DNA of 64,000 bases from Algihabitans albus (GCF_003572205.1 NZ_QXNY01000002.1:62001-126000); one strand, 5' to 3'; shown: positions 18,483 to 26,602, counted from the first letter of the stretch. The notes: generated by a model not told the origin, from the letters alone. Numbers and translations are program-made.

Positions 18483-19574
18483 GTGCGTTACACCGCCTTA
18501 GTCGTCGGTTCGACCGGAATGGCCGGTAGCAACCTTTCAAGACTCCTAATCGACAGGGGCTGGCGCGTGGTGACGCTCGCACTTGAAAGAATAGAGACGG
18601 AAGGTTCGGTCAGCCATGTCGCCTTGGACCTAAGGGATCGGGCTGCGACGAAGTCTGTGCTGGGAAAACTGCCCTGTATAGACAAGCTTTTCTATTGCAC
18701 TTGGTCGCCGCAACCGACGGAAGCCGAGAACTGCATCGTCAACCGCGCGATGATCCGCAACGTGTTGGACGGGCTCGCCAATTCGTCGCTTTCCCATGTC
18801 GCGCTGGTTACCGGTCTCAAGCACTATCTCGGTTCTTTCGAGGCCTACGCTACCGGGTTGCCTTACACCCCGTTTCAGGAGGACCAGCCACGGTTGCCCG
18901 CTCCCAACTTCTATTATGACCAAGAGGACGAATTGCTCGATGCGGCCGAACGGCGGGGATTTTCGTGGAGTGTGCACCGCCCCCACACGCTTATCGGTTA
19001 TGCCCTCGGCAACGCAATGAATATGGGCGTGACACTTGCGGTCTATGCGTCAATCTGCCGGGAGACGAAGCGCCCCTTCGTCTTTCCCGGTTCCGCCGCG
19101 CAATATGGGGCCGTGACAGATATCACCGATGCCCGGCTGCTGGCGAACCATCTGGCTTGGGCAGCGACCGAACCGATTGCGGCAAACACCGCATTCAATG
19201 TCGCGAATGGCGACCTGTTTCGTTGGGAAAGGATGTGGTCGCGTATCGCCAGCTATTTCGGCCTGACACCTGCGCCATTGCCTGAAGAGCCTCGACCGCT
19301 CGCCCATCAGATGGCGAATGCCGATGCGGTCTGGAAAGACATCGTCGACAAGCACGAATTGGCCCCACATGTGGCGACCCATCTGACCTCATGGTGGCAC
19401 ACCGATTCCGATCTCGGCCGCGAGATCGAATGCTTTACCGACATGAGCAACAGCCGCGAGCGCGGGTTCCTTAGCTGGCAGAGAAGCGAGGCGTCATTCT
19501 TCGACCTCTTCGATCGATTGATCGAAGAGCGTGTTATTCCTGATTTCCGAAGTGATTGGGCGCGACTTAGGTGA
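18483..19574 (+). CDS. PRISE-type NAD(P)-dependent reductase (SDR family)
   Basis: A 363-residue extended SDR oxidoreductase related to progesterone 5-beta-reductase/iridoid synthase (PRISE), enzymes that reduce activated C=C bonds in enones. The nucleotide-binding motif VVGSTGMAGSNLSRLL is at the N-terminus. The PRISE markers are TGLKHYLGSFEAY, NFYYDQEDEL and SVHRPHTLIGYA, in place of the usual SDR YxxxK. The start codon is GTG at 18483. It follows the LysR gene at 17343 by 168 bases and is probably regulated with it. It may act in detoxifying enones, but the substrate is not known. Confidence 0.88.
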   Translation: MRYTALVVGSTGMAGSNLSRLLIDRGWRVVTLALERIETEGSVSHVALDLRDRAATKSVLGKLPCIDKLFYCTWSPQPTEAENCIVNRAMIRNVLDGLANSSLSHVALVTGLKHYLGSFEAYATGLPYTPFQEDQPRLPAPNFYYDQEDELLDAAERRGFSWSVHRPHTLIGYALGNAMNMGVTLAVYASICRETKRPFVFPGSAAQYGAVTDITDARLLANHLAWAATEPIAANTAFNVANGDLFRWERMWSRIASYFGLTPAPLPEEPRPLAHQMANADAVWKDIVDKHELAPHVATHLTSWWHTDSDLGREIECFTDMSNSRERGFLSWQRSEASFFDLFDRLIEERVIPDFRSDWARLR

Positions 19575-20081
19575 GGCTGTTGATCTGAGCTAGATGAAAG
19601 GATCTCTTCGTACGAATACTCGAATATCTGATGCTGGCCTCCCGCCGCACGACGCAGCACGGCTGCATTGTCGCCTCCACATGTCTCAAATGCCGAAAGC
19701 CTCAACTATCATAGTGCTATGGCGAAGACGTAGTTCTCTTGTTCATCCAAAGCTGCGCGCCATTTTTCATCGAAGACATGGCGACCGACGTTTGCCTTTG
19801 ACGGCGGCCGAATGTACCCAGCGGGATCGCGACAACCTCGATCTGACTGCGACGCTGGGCCTTGCAGTCCGCAAGTCTTCTCTGCTCGCCGGCTTCTGCG
19901 ATTACCTTCCGTTTGTTCAAGGAAAGGTCGCCTGGGTCGTCGGGGCGAAGAAATCCAGCGTGCCGCCCAGCGGGGTTGCAGAGAAGCCGGAAAAATACAA
20001 TCATAGACTGATTGAATGCACGCGGACGCATGAGTTCAAGACCAAGGCAGATTAGAAACGCGATGTTTAGCGGAGAAGCAG
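19575..20081. other. Gene-free stretch between PRISE reductase and GHKL gene
   Basis: About 500 bases with frames on both strands (123 codons minus, 153 codons plus), neither resembling a known protein nor showing consistent codon use. It probably holds the promoter of the nuclease module. It also marks a change in base composition, from about island average to clearly AT-rich on the right. Confidence 0.4.
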
Positions 20082-22061
20082 GTGCCAAACTTACATACCG
20101 ATGTCATTGGGCAGGTTGCGCGCCTTCCGCTCAAGCCGTCAGAGACCAGCGCGCTATTGCCTCTCTATGAGGCCGTCAGCAATTCTTTGTACGCGATCAG
20201 TGAGCGGTTTGGGGATGACAGACTTGCTGAAAAAGGCCGAATCGACATCGATATTCATCGCGATACGCTTGAAGACGGCAGCACCCCCGTCGCTGGTTTC
20301 ATGATACGCGACAACGGAATTGGTCTGAATGAGGAAAACTTCGCCTCTTTTTGCACACCCTTCACCCAGCACAAGATAAGCAAAGGCGGTAAGGGCATCG
20401 GTCGTCTCGGCTGGCTAAAAGTTTTCGGGAACATCACCGTCAGTTCATCTTTTCTCAACGGTGACACTCTGAAGCAGGTTGAATTCAATTTCGTTCTGCG
20501 CGAAAGCAACCAGGTCGATACCAAAGAGCCCTCAGACATCGCGCCAAAGGAACCCGGAACAACAGTCACATTGAGTGAATTCTTGGACTCTTACGGAGCA
20601 AGGTGTCCGGTTAAAACAGATACAATTGTTCAGCGAGTTATCGCTCACTTCCTACCTGTTTTTGCTGGCGATAACTCTCCTCTTATCTATTTACACGACA
20701 ACGGCGTCATTGATCTTCAAAAAGAGTTCAAAGAAAAGATTAATGAATCAGTTGAGCAGATTATTGAAGTCGAGATAGAGAATAAAAATCAACCCATTAT
20801 TGTTCGTCATATGAAGTGTGACAAAAGTATCCGCCCTCGTGGTTCGGTCAACAACTGGATGTGCTTTTGCGCCAATGATCGTGGCGTAAAGGAGTACGGC
20901 ATTGACGATCAGATTGGCCTGGGCTCTCTTGACGGCGAACAGATTTACGTTGGAACCGTCACAGGTGACTATCTCGATACCCACGTCAATCCACAACGCA
21001 CCGACTTCATTTTCGATCCTGAAGAGGGACGTTTGATACGGCGTCAGGTTGCGTCTAGCGTCAAAGAATTTCTGAAGGAGTACGTTGAACAGGCGCTTGC
21101 ACAAAAGAAATCGATTGCATTCGAAATTATTAGAAAACACCCGCAATATATTTATGTTCAAGATGAAATTGACCAATTTGTAGATAACCTTCAAGCCAAC
21201 AGCAATAACGAAGAAAGAATATACGTAGAAATGGCGCAGAATCGCTATCGCAGGCAACGCCGTTTTGATGGCGTAAAGCGCGATATTGATGCTGCGCAGA
21301 AATATGATGAAGCTATTGCCGGTAAAATCGACGAGTATAAAGGATATATATTAGATGATAAAAAGGGTTCACTTTCTGAATACGTTATAAAGAGAAAAGC
21401 TGTTCTGGATTTACTCGATAATTTTCGTGGTTTTGCTGAAGCGGATGACGAAAAACATCATCTTGAGGAAGCGATTCACCAACTCATATGTCCGATGCGA
21501 ATTGAATCGAGTGAGATTCATATCGACGACAATAATCTATGGATCCTAGATGACCGGCTCGCTTTCTTTAATTTTTTTGCTTCCGATAGACCGATCAAAA
21601 GCTACACGGAGTCAGACTCAGGTCGTGAGCCGGACATTGCCTTTTTCTATGATAGTTGCGTTGCCTGGAGAGAAAGTGAACGTTCCTGCGATACCGTCAT
21701 ACTAGTCGAGTTCAAAAGGCCTGGCCTCGAGGACTATACGGACAAGAATGATCCTCTAATGCAGCTTATGGACTACGTTACGCTGTTTAAGTCCAGTAAG
21801 ACCATACGCGACAGAAAAGGCAATGTGATTTCGGGGATTGGCGCGAACACATCATTCCATTGCTATATAGTTGCAGATATTACTGCCGGACTCACAAAGC
21901 GTCTGAGGGGTAGATTCAATTCAACGCCAGACGGCAAGGGGCTTTTTGGTTACACCCTAAACCCTGACACCTACGCCGAAGTCATTCCGTACGACAAATT
22001 GCTGCTCGACGCACAGGCGCGGAATTCAATTTTCTTTGATAAACTCGGTCTGAGTGAGTGA
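20082..22061 (+). CDS. GHKL (MORC/Hsp90-like) ATPase fused to a RecB-like PD-(D/E)xK nuclease domain
   Basis: A 659-residue protein. Residues 1-200 form a GHKL ATPase: N-box EAVSNS (30-35), G1 DNGIG (77-81), G2 GKGIGRLG (103-110). The middle (about 330-470) is helical and charged, probably partly coiled-coil. The C-terminus carries a nuclease core: EPD (516-518) after a strand, E543-x-K545 in VEFKRPG, and Q561/Y565 in QLMDY, the order seen in RecB-family PD-(D/E)xK nucleases. A DpnI-like nuclease gene starts 41 bases downstream. The gene is strongly AT-rich against its surroundings. By analogy with GHKL ATPases in prokaryotic conflict loci it may sense and cut foreign DNA. The motifs are seen; the defence role is inferred. 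Confidence 0.75.
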   Translation: MPNLHTDVIGQVARLPLKPSETSALLPLYEAVSNSLYAISERFGDDRLAEKGRIDIDIHRDTLEDGSTPVAGFMIRDNGIGLNEENFASFCTPFTQHKISKGGKGIGRLGWLKVFGNITVSSSFLNGDTLKQVEFNFVLRESNQVDTKEPSDIAPKEPGTTVTLSEFLDSYGARCPVKTDTIVQRVIAHFLPVFAGDNSPLIYLHDNGVIDLQKEFKEKINESVEQIIEVEIENKNQPIIVRHMKCDKSIRPRGSVNNWMCFCANDRGVKEYGIDDQIGLGSLDGEQIYVGTVTGDYLDTHVNPQRTDFIFDPEEGRLIRRQVASSVKEFLKEYVEQALAQKKSIAFEIIRKHPQYIYVQDEIDQFVDNLQANSNNEERIYVEMAQNRYRRQRRFDGVKRDIDAAQKYDEAIAGKIDEYKGYILDDKKGSLSEYVIKRKAVLDLLDNFRGFAEADDEKHHLEEAIHQLICPMRIESSEIHIDDNNLWILDDRLAFFNFFASDRPIKSYTESDSGREPDIAFFYDSCVAWRESERSCDTVILVEFKRPGLEDYTDKNDPLMQLMDYVTLFKSSKTIRDRKGNVISGIGANTSFHCYIVADITAGLTKRLRGRFNSTPDGKGLFGYTLNPDTYAEVIPYDKLLLDAQARNSIFFDKLGLSE

Positions 22062-22102
22062 TGTGTATTTGTCTTTTTAGTGTAATTTGATCGGTTTCTC
22101 TA

Positions 22103-22558
22103 ATGCCAACTCAGCACCAACAGTTGGGAGAGAGCGGCGAAAATGCCGTTTGTAAACTCTGCTCCTGTCCATCTTGTAAAAGAGCAAAAACTCTTAAACG
22201 GCTCCCAAGAAATTTCAAATGCGCTGACGTAATATGTGATTTTTGCGGCTTCTTAGCGCAGGTCAAGGCAACAAGGTCTAAGAAGAGATGTGAAATTCCG
22301 GATAAAGTATTGGGTGCTGCGTGGGCGCCTCAGAAAGAAAGAATGGACGCTGGTATCTATTTTCCGCTGTTTCTCGTTATTTTTAATGATGATTATTTTA
22401 ATTTTTCAATCTATTATTTATCGGCTGATCTTCAAGAGCAGTCAATCTTCGAACCTCGCAAACCTCTTCGGGAAACTGCAAGAAGGGCCGGGTGGCAAGG
22501 GTTTCTATATAATCTTCGAACAGCAAAAGACCGATTTGTTCGAGTTTATGGTAGTTAG
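22103..22558 (+). CDS. DpnI-like catalytic-domain nuclease, lacking the winged-helix reader
   Basis: A 151-residue protein resembling the N-terminal catalytic domain of DpnI, the endonuclease that cuts methylated GATC. A zinc ribbon is formed by CPSC (22-25) and CDFC (45-48). The nuclease residues are E13, D42 and Q53-x-K55, where DpnI has D...ExK, so the central glutamate is glutamine. The downstream KPLRETARRAGWQGF closely matches the DpnI stretch KPLAPTARRAGWIG. The C-terminal methyladenine-reading winged helix of the 254-residue DpnI is absent. It lies 41 bases after the GHKL-nuclease gene on the same strand, is AT-rich, and is the last gene of the island. Confidence 0.72.
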   Translation: MPTQHQQLGESGENAVCKLCSCPSCKRAKTLKRLPRNFKCADVICDFCGFLAQVKATRSKKRCEIPDKVLGAAWAPQKERMDAGIYFPLFLVIFNDDYFNFSIYYLSADLQEQSIFEPRKPLRETARRAGWQGFLYNLRTAKDRFVRVYGS

Positions 22559-22633
22559 AAGCCTATTCGAGTGTCGCTGTATGCACTTGCCTTGATCTGA
22601 GTTTCCGTCGACGAAGCTGTGTTTGTTTAGTCA

Positions 22634-23305
22634 TCACGGCAGCGGCGAAACGCCGAAGAGCTGCGGGTGCAGGAGCAGTAGCAGAATGTAGAGCAGCGCC
22701 GCCGCACTGAGGCGCCAGGCCAGATCCACCGTCAGGTCGGCGCCTGTCGGTTTCGGACTCTCTCTTACCCGCTCGACCAGGTCCTCCCAATCCTCCCCCA
22801 TCTGCCGGCGTTTGCGGCGGTCGATCAGGCGCATGCCGAGCAGGGCGAAGGCGGCGAAGCTTCCGAAGAGCAGCAGGTGGGCGAGATCGCCGTTGGGCGG
22901 CATGTGCGCGGCGGCCCAGATCGCCAGGGCCAGCAGCAAGGGGTGGCGCGTCCAGCGGACCAGGCCAGGCCGGGCGGGGTCGAAGGTCTCGTTCTTCAGG
23001 CCGCCGAAGGAAAAGGGGTTTGGGCGGCCGAGGCCGAGCGCCACCAGCAGGCAGACGGCGGCCATGGCGGTCAGCGGGATGGTGGCCTGCCAGGGCGCCC
23101 AGCCCCAGAGCGGCAGAAAGGGCGCGCGCCCGGCCGCCGCGATCAGCCAGGCGAGCAGGGCCAGGGACAGCAGGGAGTAGCCGAGCGTGAAGCCCTGCGG
23201 CCCGAGCCCGGCGACGAGCCGCCTCTTGACCGGCGGCCTGACCGGCAGCGCGTGGGAGAGGAAGAAGGCCAGAAAGGCCAGGGCGTACTCGGTCCAGCCG
23301 GCCAC
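22634..23305 (-). CDS. nnrU: NnrU family membrane protein
   Basis: A 223-residue inner-membrane protein with five or six hydrophobic segments, of the NnrU family linked to nitric-oxide and denitrification metabolism. Family signs are FFLSHALPVRPPVKRRLV near the start, NPFSFGG, VRWTRHPLLLAL and the WEDLVERV tail. It begins directly after nnrS on the same strand (start and stop adjacent), so they are co-transcribed. NnrU relatives overlap isoprenylcysteine methyltransferase-like folds. The precise role is unknown. Confidence 0.9.
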   Translation of the reverse strand: MAGWTEYALAFLAFFLSHALPVRPPVKRRLVAGLGPQGFTLGYSLLSLALLAWLIAAAGRAPFLPLWGWAPWQATIPLTAMAAVCLLVALGLGRPNPFSFGGLKNETFDPARPGLVRWTRHPLLLALAIWAAAHMPPNGDLAHLLLFGSFAAFALLGMRLIDRRKRRQMGEDWEDLVERVRESPKPTGADLTVDLAWRLSAAALLYILLLLLHPQLFGVSPLP

Positions 23306-24541
23306 CTAGCGCGGCTCCCTCCGCCGGCGGATCAGCAAGGGCCCGTAAAGCAGCGCGAAGCCCGCGAAGCCGGCGCACCAGAGGGCGGCGGAGAGGGCGT
23401 AGAGTGTCGACGCCCAGTCGGGGAGCAGGCCGCCGAGCAGACGCGCGATCACCGAGGCGATGACCAGCAGATAGAGCCGGGTCGTCCAGGCGTCGGCCGT
23501 CAGGTCGCGCCCGCTGTGGCCGAGGGTCGCGCGGGTCATGACCGCCAGCGTCATGACGCCGATCCCGCCGGCCATCCAGAGGTGCTGGGCGGCGACGTTC
23601 GTCAGCGCGCCGGGCCAGAGGATCGCCGTGCCCAGGGCGAACATCCCGAGCGGCAGGAAGGCGTAGCCGACATGGAGGATCCAGACCAGCGGCTCGGCCC
23701 CGGTCCGCAGACCCTGCCAGCGGCCCAAGCGCAAGGAGAGCGCCAGGCCGGCCGCCAGCAGGGCGATCCCGCTGCCCGGCCAGGCGGGGGCCGCCACCCA
23801 GCAGAGCAGCGCGAAGAGACTGATCAGCAGGACGACCTTGTCGAAGGCGCCGAAGGGCGCGGGGAAGGGCCCTTTCGGTTGGCAGGAGCAGGCGGTCGAG
23901 GAGGTGGCGCCGCGCCTCACCAGCCAGTTCCGGGTGAAGGAGGGCACGATGCGGCCGCCGATCACCGCGATCATCATGACGGCGGCGGCCAGACCGAGGC
24001 GCAGCCCGAGTCCGGAGGCCGCGTGGCCGTCCTGCCCGGCGGCCTCCCAATGGAACAGGACGTTGCCGGCGATCAGGGCGCCGAGCAACAGCAGCACGAT
24101 CAGGTTGCGCCAGTTCTTGCCGGCGAGGATCTCGCGCAGGATGACGGCGGCGAGCAGGCCCAGGAAGGCGAGATCGACCAGCCCCACCGTCCAGGCCGGC
24201 AGCAAGGCGGAGACGGCCACCGCGACGCGCCCCAGCAGCCAAAGGGCGAAGAGGCCGAAGAGCGGCCAGCCGACCAGCGGCAGCCGGCCGGTCCAGTTGG
24301 GCACGGCGGTCAGCAGGAAGCCGGCGACGACGGCGCCGAGATATCCGAAGAGCGCTTCATGGGCATGCCAGGACAGGGGATCGAAGGCGGTCGGCAGGCT
24401 CAGCCGGCCCGACAGCATCGGGATCCAGAGGGCCATGATCAGCGCGGCCCAGAGTCCCGCGGAGAGGAAGAAAGGCCGGAACCCGAAGGACAGGATCGCC
24501 GGTCCCGACCAGGCCCGAAGCTGCTCCGCGGAGGACGTCAT
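23306..24541 (-). CDS. nnrS: NnrS family haem/copper membrane protein
   Basis: A 411-residue protein with about twelve hydrophobic segments. The family signature WHAHEALFGYLGAVVAGFLLTAVPNWTGR is seen near residue 57 (positions H58-H60 region), with later histidines in LFHWEAAGQ and HLWMAGGIGVMTLAVMTRATLGH. NnrS binds haem and copper and eases nitrosative stress. The gene stands between the DUF6522 gene (stop adjacent to the start) and nnrU, downstream of an NsrR-type regulator, which fits induction by nitric oxide. Confidence 0.94.
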   Translation of the reverse strand: MTSSAEQLRAWSGPAILSFGFRPFFLSAGLWAALIMALWIPMLSGRLSLPTAFDPLSWHAHEALFGYLGAVVAGFLLTAVPNWTGRLPLVGWPLFGLFALWLLGRVAVAVSALLPAWTVGLVDLAFLGLLAAVILREILAGKNWRNLIVLLLLGALIAGNVLFHWEAAGQDGHAASGLGLRLGLAAAVMMIAVIGGRIVPSFTRNWLVRRGATSSTACSCQPKGPFPAPFGAFDKVVLLISLFALLCWVAAPAWPGSGIALLAAGLALSLRLGRWQGLRTGAEPLVWILHVGYAFLPLGMFALGTAILWPGALTNVAAQHLWMAGGIGVMTLAVMTRATLGHSGRDLTADAWTTRLYLLVIASVIARLLGGLLPDWASTLYALSAALWCAGFAGFALLYGPLLIRRRREPR

Positions 24542-24542
24542 G

Positions 24543-24794
24543 TCAGCGGACCGTCTGCGTGTGAAACCGGCCCAGAACGGTCCCGTCCGCGGCGCAGGTA
24601 AAGCGAACGCTGGCCCCCCGGTACTTGAAGGTCAGACGGAAGCGGCCCGCGTCCGCACCTTCGCCGCGCTCGTAAAAGGTGGTGAGAGCGCCCTTGCGCA
24701 GAAGCTCCGGTACGGCGGCGGGCGCAAGATCCAGATAGGGGGCGATGTCTTCGGCGGACACGATCGCGCCGTCCTCCGTCAACTCGACTTTCAT
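24543..24794 (-). CDS. DUF6522 family small protein
   Basis: An 83-residue soluble protein with the pattern MKVELTEDGAIVSAEDIAPYL, LLRKGALTTFYERGEG and FTCAADGTVLGRF, which I place in DUF6522, a family seen beside nitrosative-stress genes. Function is unknown. It lies between the NsrR-like regulator (40-base gap) and nnrS, all on the minus strand, so it is likely part of the NO-responsive operon. Confidence 0.75.
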   Translation of the reverse strand: MKVELTEDGAIVSAEDIAPYLDLAPAAVPELLRKGALTTFYERGEGADAGRFRLTFKYRGASVRFTCAADGTVLGRFHTQTVR

Positions 24795-24834
24795 GGGCGG
24801 GTTCTCCCTCCGGCCTCGAGGCGAACAGGGCGGG

Positions 24835-25248
24835 TCATGCCGCGAGGGGTTCCAGCGCGCAGTCGGCCAGGGTGTAGCGGTTCAAGCGACCGATGAAGGC
24901 CTCCTCGGCCTCGGCCAGCATCCTTCGCAGCCGGCAATTCGGCGTAATCGCACAGGCGCCGCCGTCGGACTGGAAGCATTCCACCAGCGCCTGATCCCGC
25001 TCCAGAAACCGCAGGACCTCGCCGATCCGGATGTCTTCCGGCCGGCGGGCCAGGACCGCCCCGCCGCCCGTCCCGCGACGGGTCCGGACAAGGCCGGCAC
25101 TGGACAGCGCGGCCATCACCTTCGTGAGATGGTGACGCGATATGCCGAACTCCTCGGCGATCTCGGCGGTCGAGAAGGCGCGGCTGGGCTCGCTCGCGAT
25201 CCGCATCAGCGCGCGCAGACCGAAGTCCGTGAAGGAGGTGAGGCGCAT
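24835..25248 (-). CDS. nsrR: Rrf2-family NO-sensing repressor (NsrR-like)
   Basis: A 137-residue Rrf2 regulator. The N-terminal winged helix starts MRLTSFTDFGLRALM, with recognition helix EFGISRHHLTKVMAAL. The cluster-binding loop has three cysteines in ECFQSDGGACAITPNC, the spacing used by NsrR to hold an iron-sulfur cluster that reacts with nitric oxide. It heads the operon with DUF6522, nnrS and nnrU. Two NsrR-type boxes lie 25 and 75 bases upstream, consistent with autoregulation. Confidence 0.92.
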   Translation of the reverse strand: MRLTSFTDFGLRALMRIASEPSRAFSTAEIAEEFGISRHHLTKVMAALSSAGLVRTRRGTGGGAVLARRPEDIRIGEVLRFLERDQALVECFQSDGGACAITPNCRLRRMLAEAEEAFIGRLNRYTLADCALEPLAA

Positions 25249-25272
25249 GGTCTTCTCCGGCTCCGCCGTTTA

Positions 25273-25292
25273 AATCAGCATTTGAAATACCA
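25273..25292. promoter_or_regulatory. NsrR-type operator, proximal
   Basis: The core GCATTTGAAATAC resembles the NsrR consensus ATGCATTTnAAATGCAT in its dyad and AT-rich centre. It lies about 25 bases upstream of the nsrR-like start. Repression of the operon in the absence of nitric oxide is the expected effect. Confidence 0.6.
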
Positions 25293-25322
25293 CTATACGG
25301 CTATAAACCACTCCAGGCCCAT

Positions 25323-25345
25323 AATATGTATTTCAAATACCTATT
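25323..25345. promoter_or_regulatory. NsrR-type operator, distal
   Basis: The core GTATTTCAAATAC is symmetric except for its central base and matches the proximal box at 25280-25292. Two boxes 50 bases apart, close to five helical turns, could be occupied on one face. The region beyond (25395-25460) is very AT-rich, and I see no gene between 25249 and 25583. Confidence 0.6.
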
Positions 25346-25583
25346 TAGAGAAGCGGAGGCGACTCCTCGTCGAGCGGCGTCTGTCGCGGCCGGGTTTTCA
25401 CGATTTTAAATGATATAAAACAATACATTAATCTAGTAATATAATCTAATTTCACAAGTTTGATCGTGAATCGGGGCGGAGGTCGCGCCGGCTCCGGAAC
25501 CGGTGGACTCTTGCAGCTTGGCCAAGAGGCCGCCGGTCTCTCGTCCTTGGTTTTTCGTCCCCCGGTCTCTCGTTTCCCGGTCG

Positions 25584-26195
25584 CTAGTCTCCGCCGGCAG
25601 TGGCCTTCAGGGCTTCGGTCTTCGGACTTTCCTCCGCGGTTGCGGCCGGTCGGCCGGGGATCCGGCAGAAGCCTTGCGGCGGCACGGCAAGCGCGCTGTT
25701 GAACTTGCTCGAAAGATTCTGAAAGGCGATCAGCCCGGTCAGTTCGACGAGGGCATCTTCGTCGAAATGGCGTCGCAAGGCGGCCATCATGCCGTCGTCG
25801 ACCTCGCCGTCCGACCGGGTCATCGCCTCCGCGTAGGCCAGCGCCGCCTTTTCCGTCTCGTCGAACAGCGGGCTGTCCCGCCAGCTGGGCAGAGCCTCGA
25901 CCTTCTCGAGGGAGACCCCACGCTTCATCAGCGTGGCGGAGTTGAGGTCGACGCAGAAGCTGCAGTGGTTGATCTGCGAGACGCGCACGGTCAAGAGCGA
26001 GCGCAAAGGCGGAGACAGCGGCGACGACCTGCGGTCGATCATGCCGTAAAGCAGGGCGACCCCCAGAAACAGGCGGGGCGCCCGGGCCCAGAGCAACGCG
26101 GCCTGCAGGTGCGAGCCGTACTTGCGGCGCTGATTCCAGAAGAAGGGGCGCAGATACCAGGCGACGCGATCGATCGGCTTCGGCTCTAGTCTCAC
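25584..26195 (-). CDS. Carboxymuconolactone decarboxylase (AhpD-like) family protein
   Basis: A 203-residue all-alpha protein of the CMD/AhpD family. The redox motif CSFC lies in QINHCSFCVDLN near residue 77, following SPLRSLLTVRVS-type sequence. A DALVELTGLIAFQNL helix and an Ala/Thr-rich tail come after. Members with CxxC reduce peroxides or act as alkylhydroperoxidase-like proteins. It is transcribed toward the nsrR region; the distance and lack of shared strand signals make regulation by NsrR uncertain. Confidence 0.85.
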   Translation of the reverse strand: MRLEPKPIDRVAWYLRPFFWNQRRKYGSHLQAALLWARAPRLFLGVALLYGMIDRRSSPLSPPLRSLLTVRVSQINHCSFCVDLNSATLMKRGVSLEKVEALPSWRDSPLFDETEKAALAYAEAMTRSDGEVDDGMMAALRRHFDEDALVELTGLIAFQNLSSKFNSALAVPPQGFCRIPGRPAATAEESPKTEALKATAGGD

Positions 26196-26602
26196 AAACT
26201 GACTCCCCTCGGTGGCGGGTCCGTGGGCTTGCGAACAGACTATCGCGCTAAAGCCGCTTCAAGGGTCCGCAAGGTTGTCGAAGCCGAGGACGATGTCCCT
26301 CGTCGCATCCGTCTCGGGCCTCCGTGATTCACTTGCATCTAGAGGTGTGGTCGATGGGGCGGGACCACAACGGCTGGACAGTCGCAGCTCGCGAAATCGT
26401 GCGGGGTTGCAGGACTCGGACGGTCTTCCGACTCTCGGCGGATCGCGGGGCGGGAGGGGGGAGATCTCCGGAGTGATACGGTCGACTCACGGCATCGCCG
26501 CCTGGAATCGGATCGTGGGAACTGCCGGCACATCCAGACGGACTGAAGAACTGGAGGCGACGACCAGGCCGTCGCCGCTCTCCGTCCAGGCGGTGTCGGC
26601 GC
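26196..26602. other. Intergenic stretch, nothing recognised
   Basis: About 400 bases between the CMD-family gene and the membrane-protein gene. Frames exist on both strands, but their translations are Arg/Ser/Gly-rich without family resemblance, as expected of chance frames in GC-rich DNA. I see no clear hairpin or tRNA. Confidence 0.4.

Larger units (their letters stand above)
7596..22600. mobile_element. Integrated genomic island at tRNA-Arg (right end approximate)
   Basis: Left edge: the tRNA-Arg 3' half with an outward-reading serine recombinase. Contents: recombinase, small conserved ORF, higBA, HEPN/winged-helix pair, DUF3363 relaxase, LysR, MFS exporter, LysR, PRISE reductase, GHKL-nuclease and DpnI-like nuclease. 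Base composition drops well below the neighbours, most clearly from 20082 to 22560. The relaxase without visible type IV secretion genes suggests an integrative mobilizable element or a shrunken conjugative one. The right end is placed between the DpnI-like gene (ends 22558) and nnrU (ends 22634). I found no second copy of the tRNA 3' end there, so the right boundary is inferred. Confidence 0.65.

Noticed and set aside
19594-20088. Two overlapping frames of 153 (plus) and 123 (minus) codons upstream of the GHKL gene
   Set aside because: No family resemblance, no convincing ribosome binding site, and they contradict each other.
22563-24601. Long frames through the nnrU/nnrS region in other frames and on the other strand
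   Set aside because: Translations are Arg/Pro/Gly-rich without recognisable domains, while the nnrU and nnrS frames have clear transmembrane patterns and family signatures.
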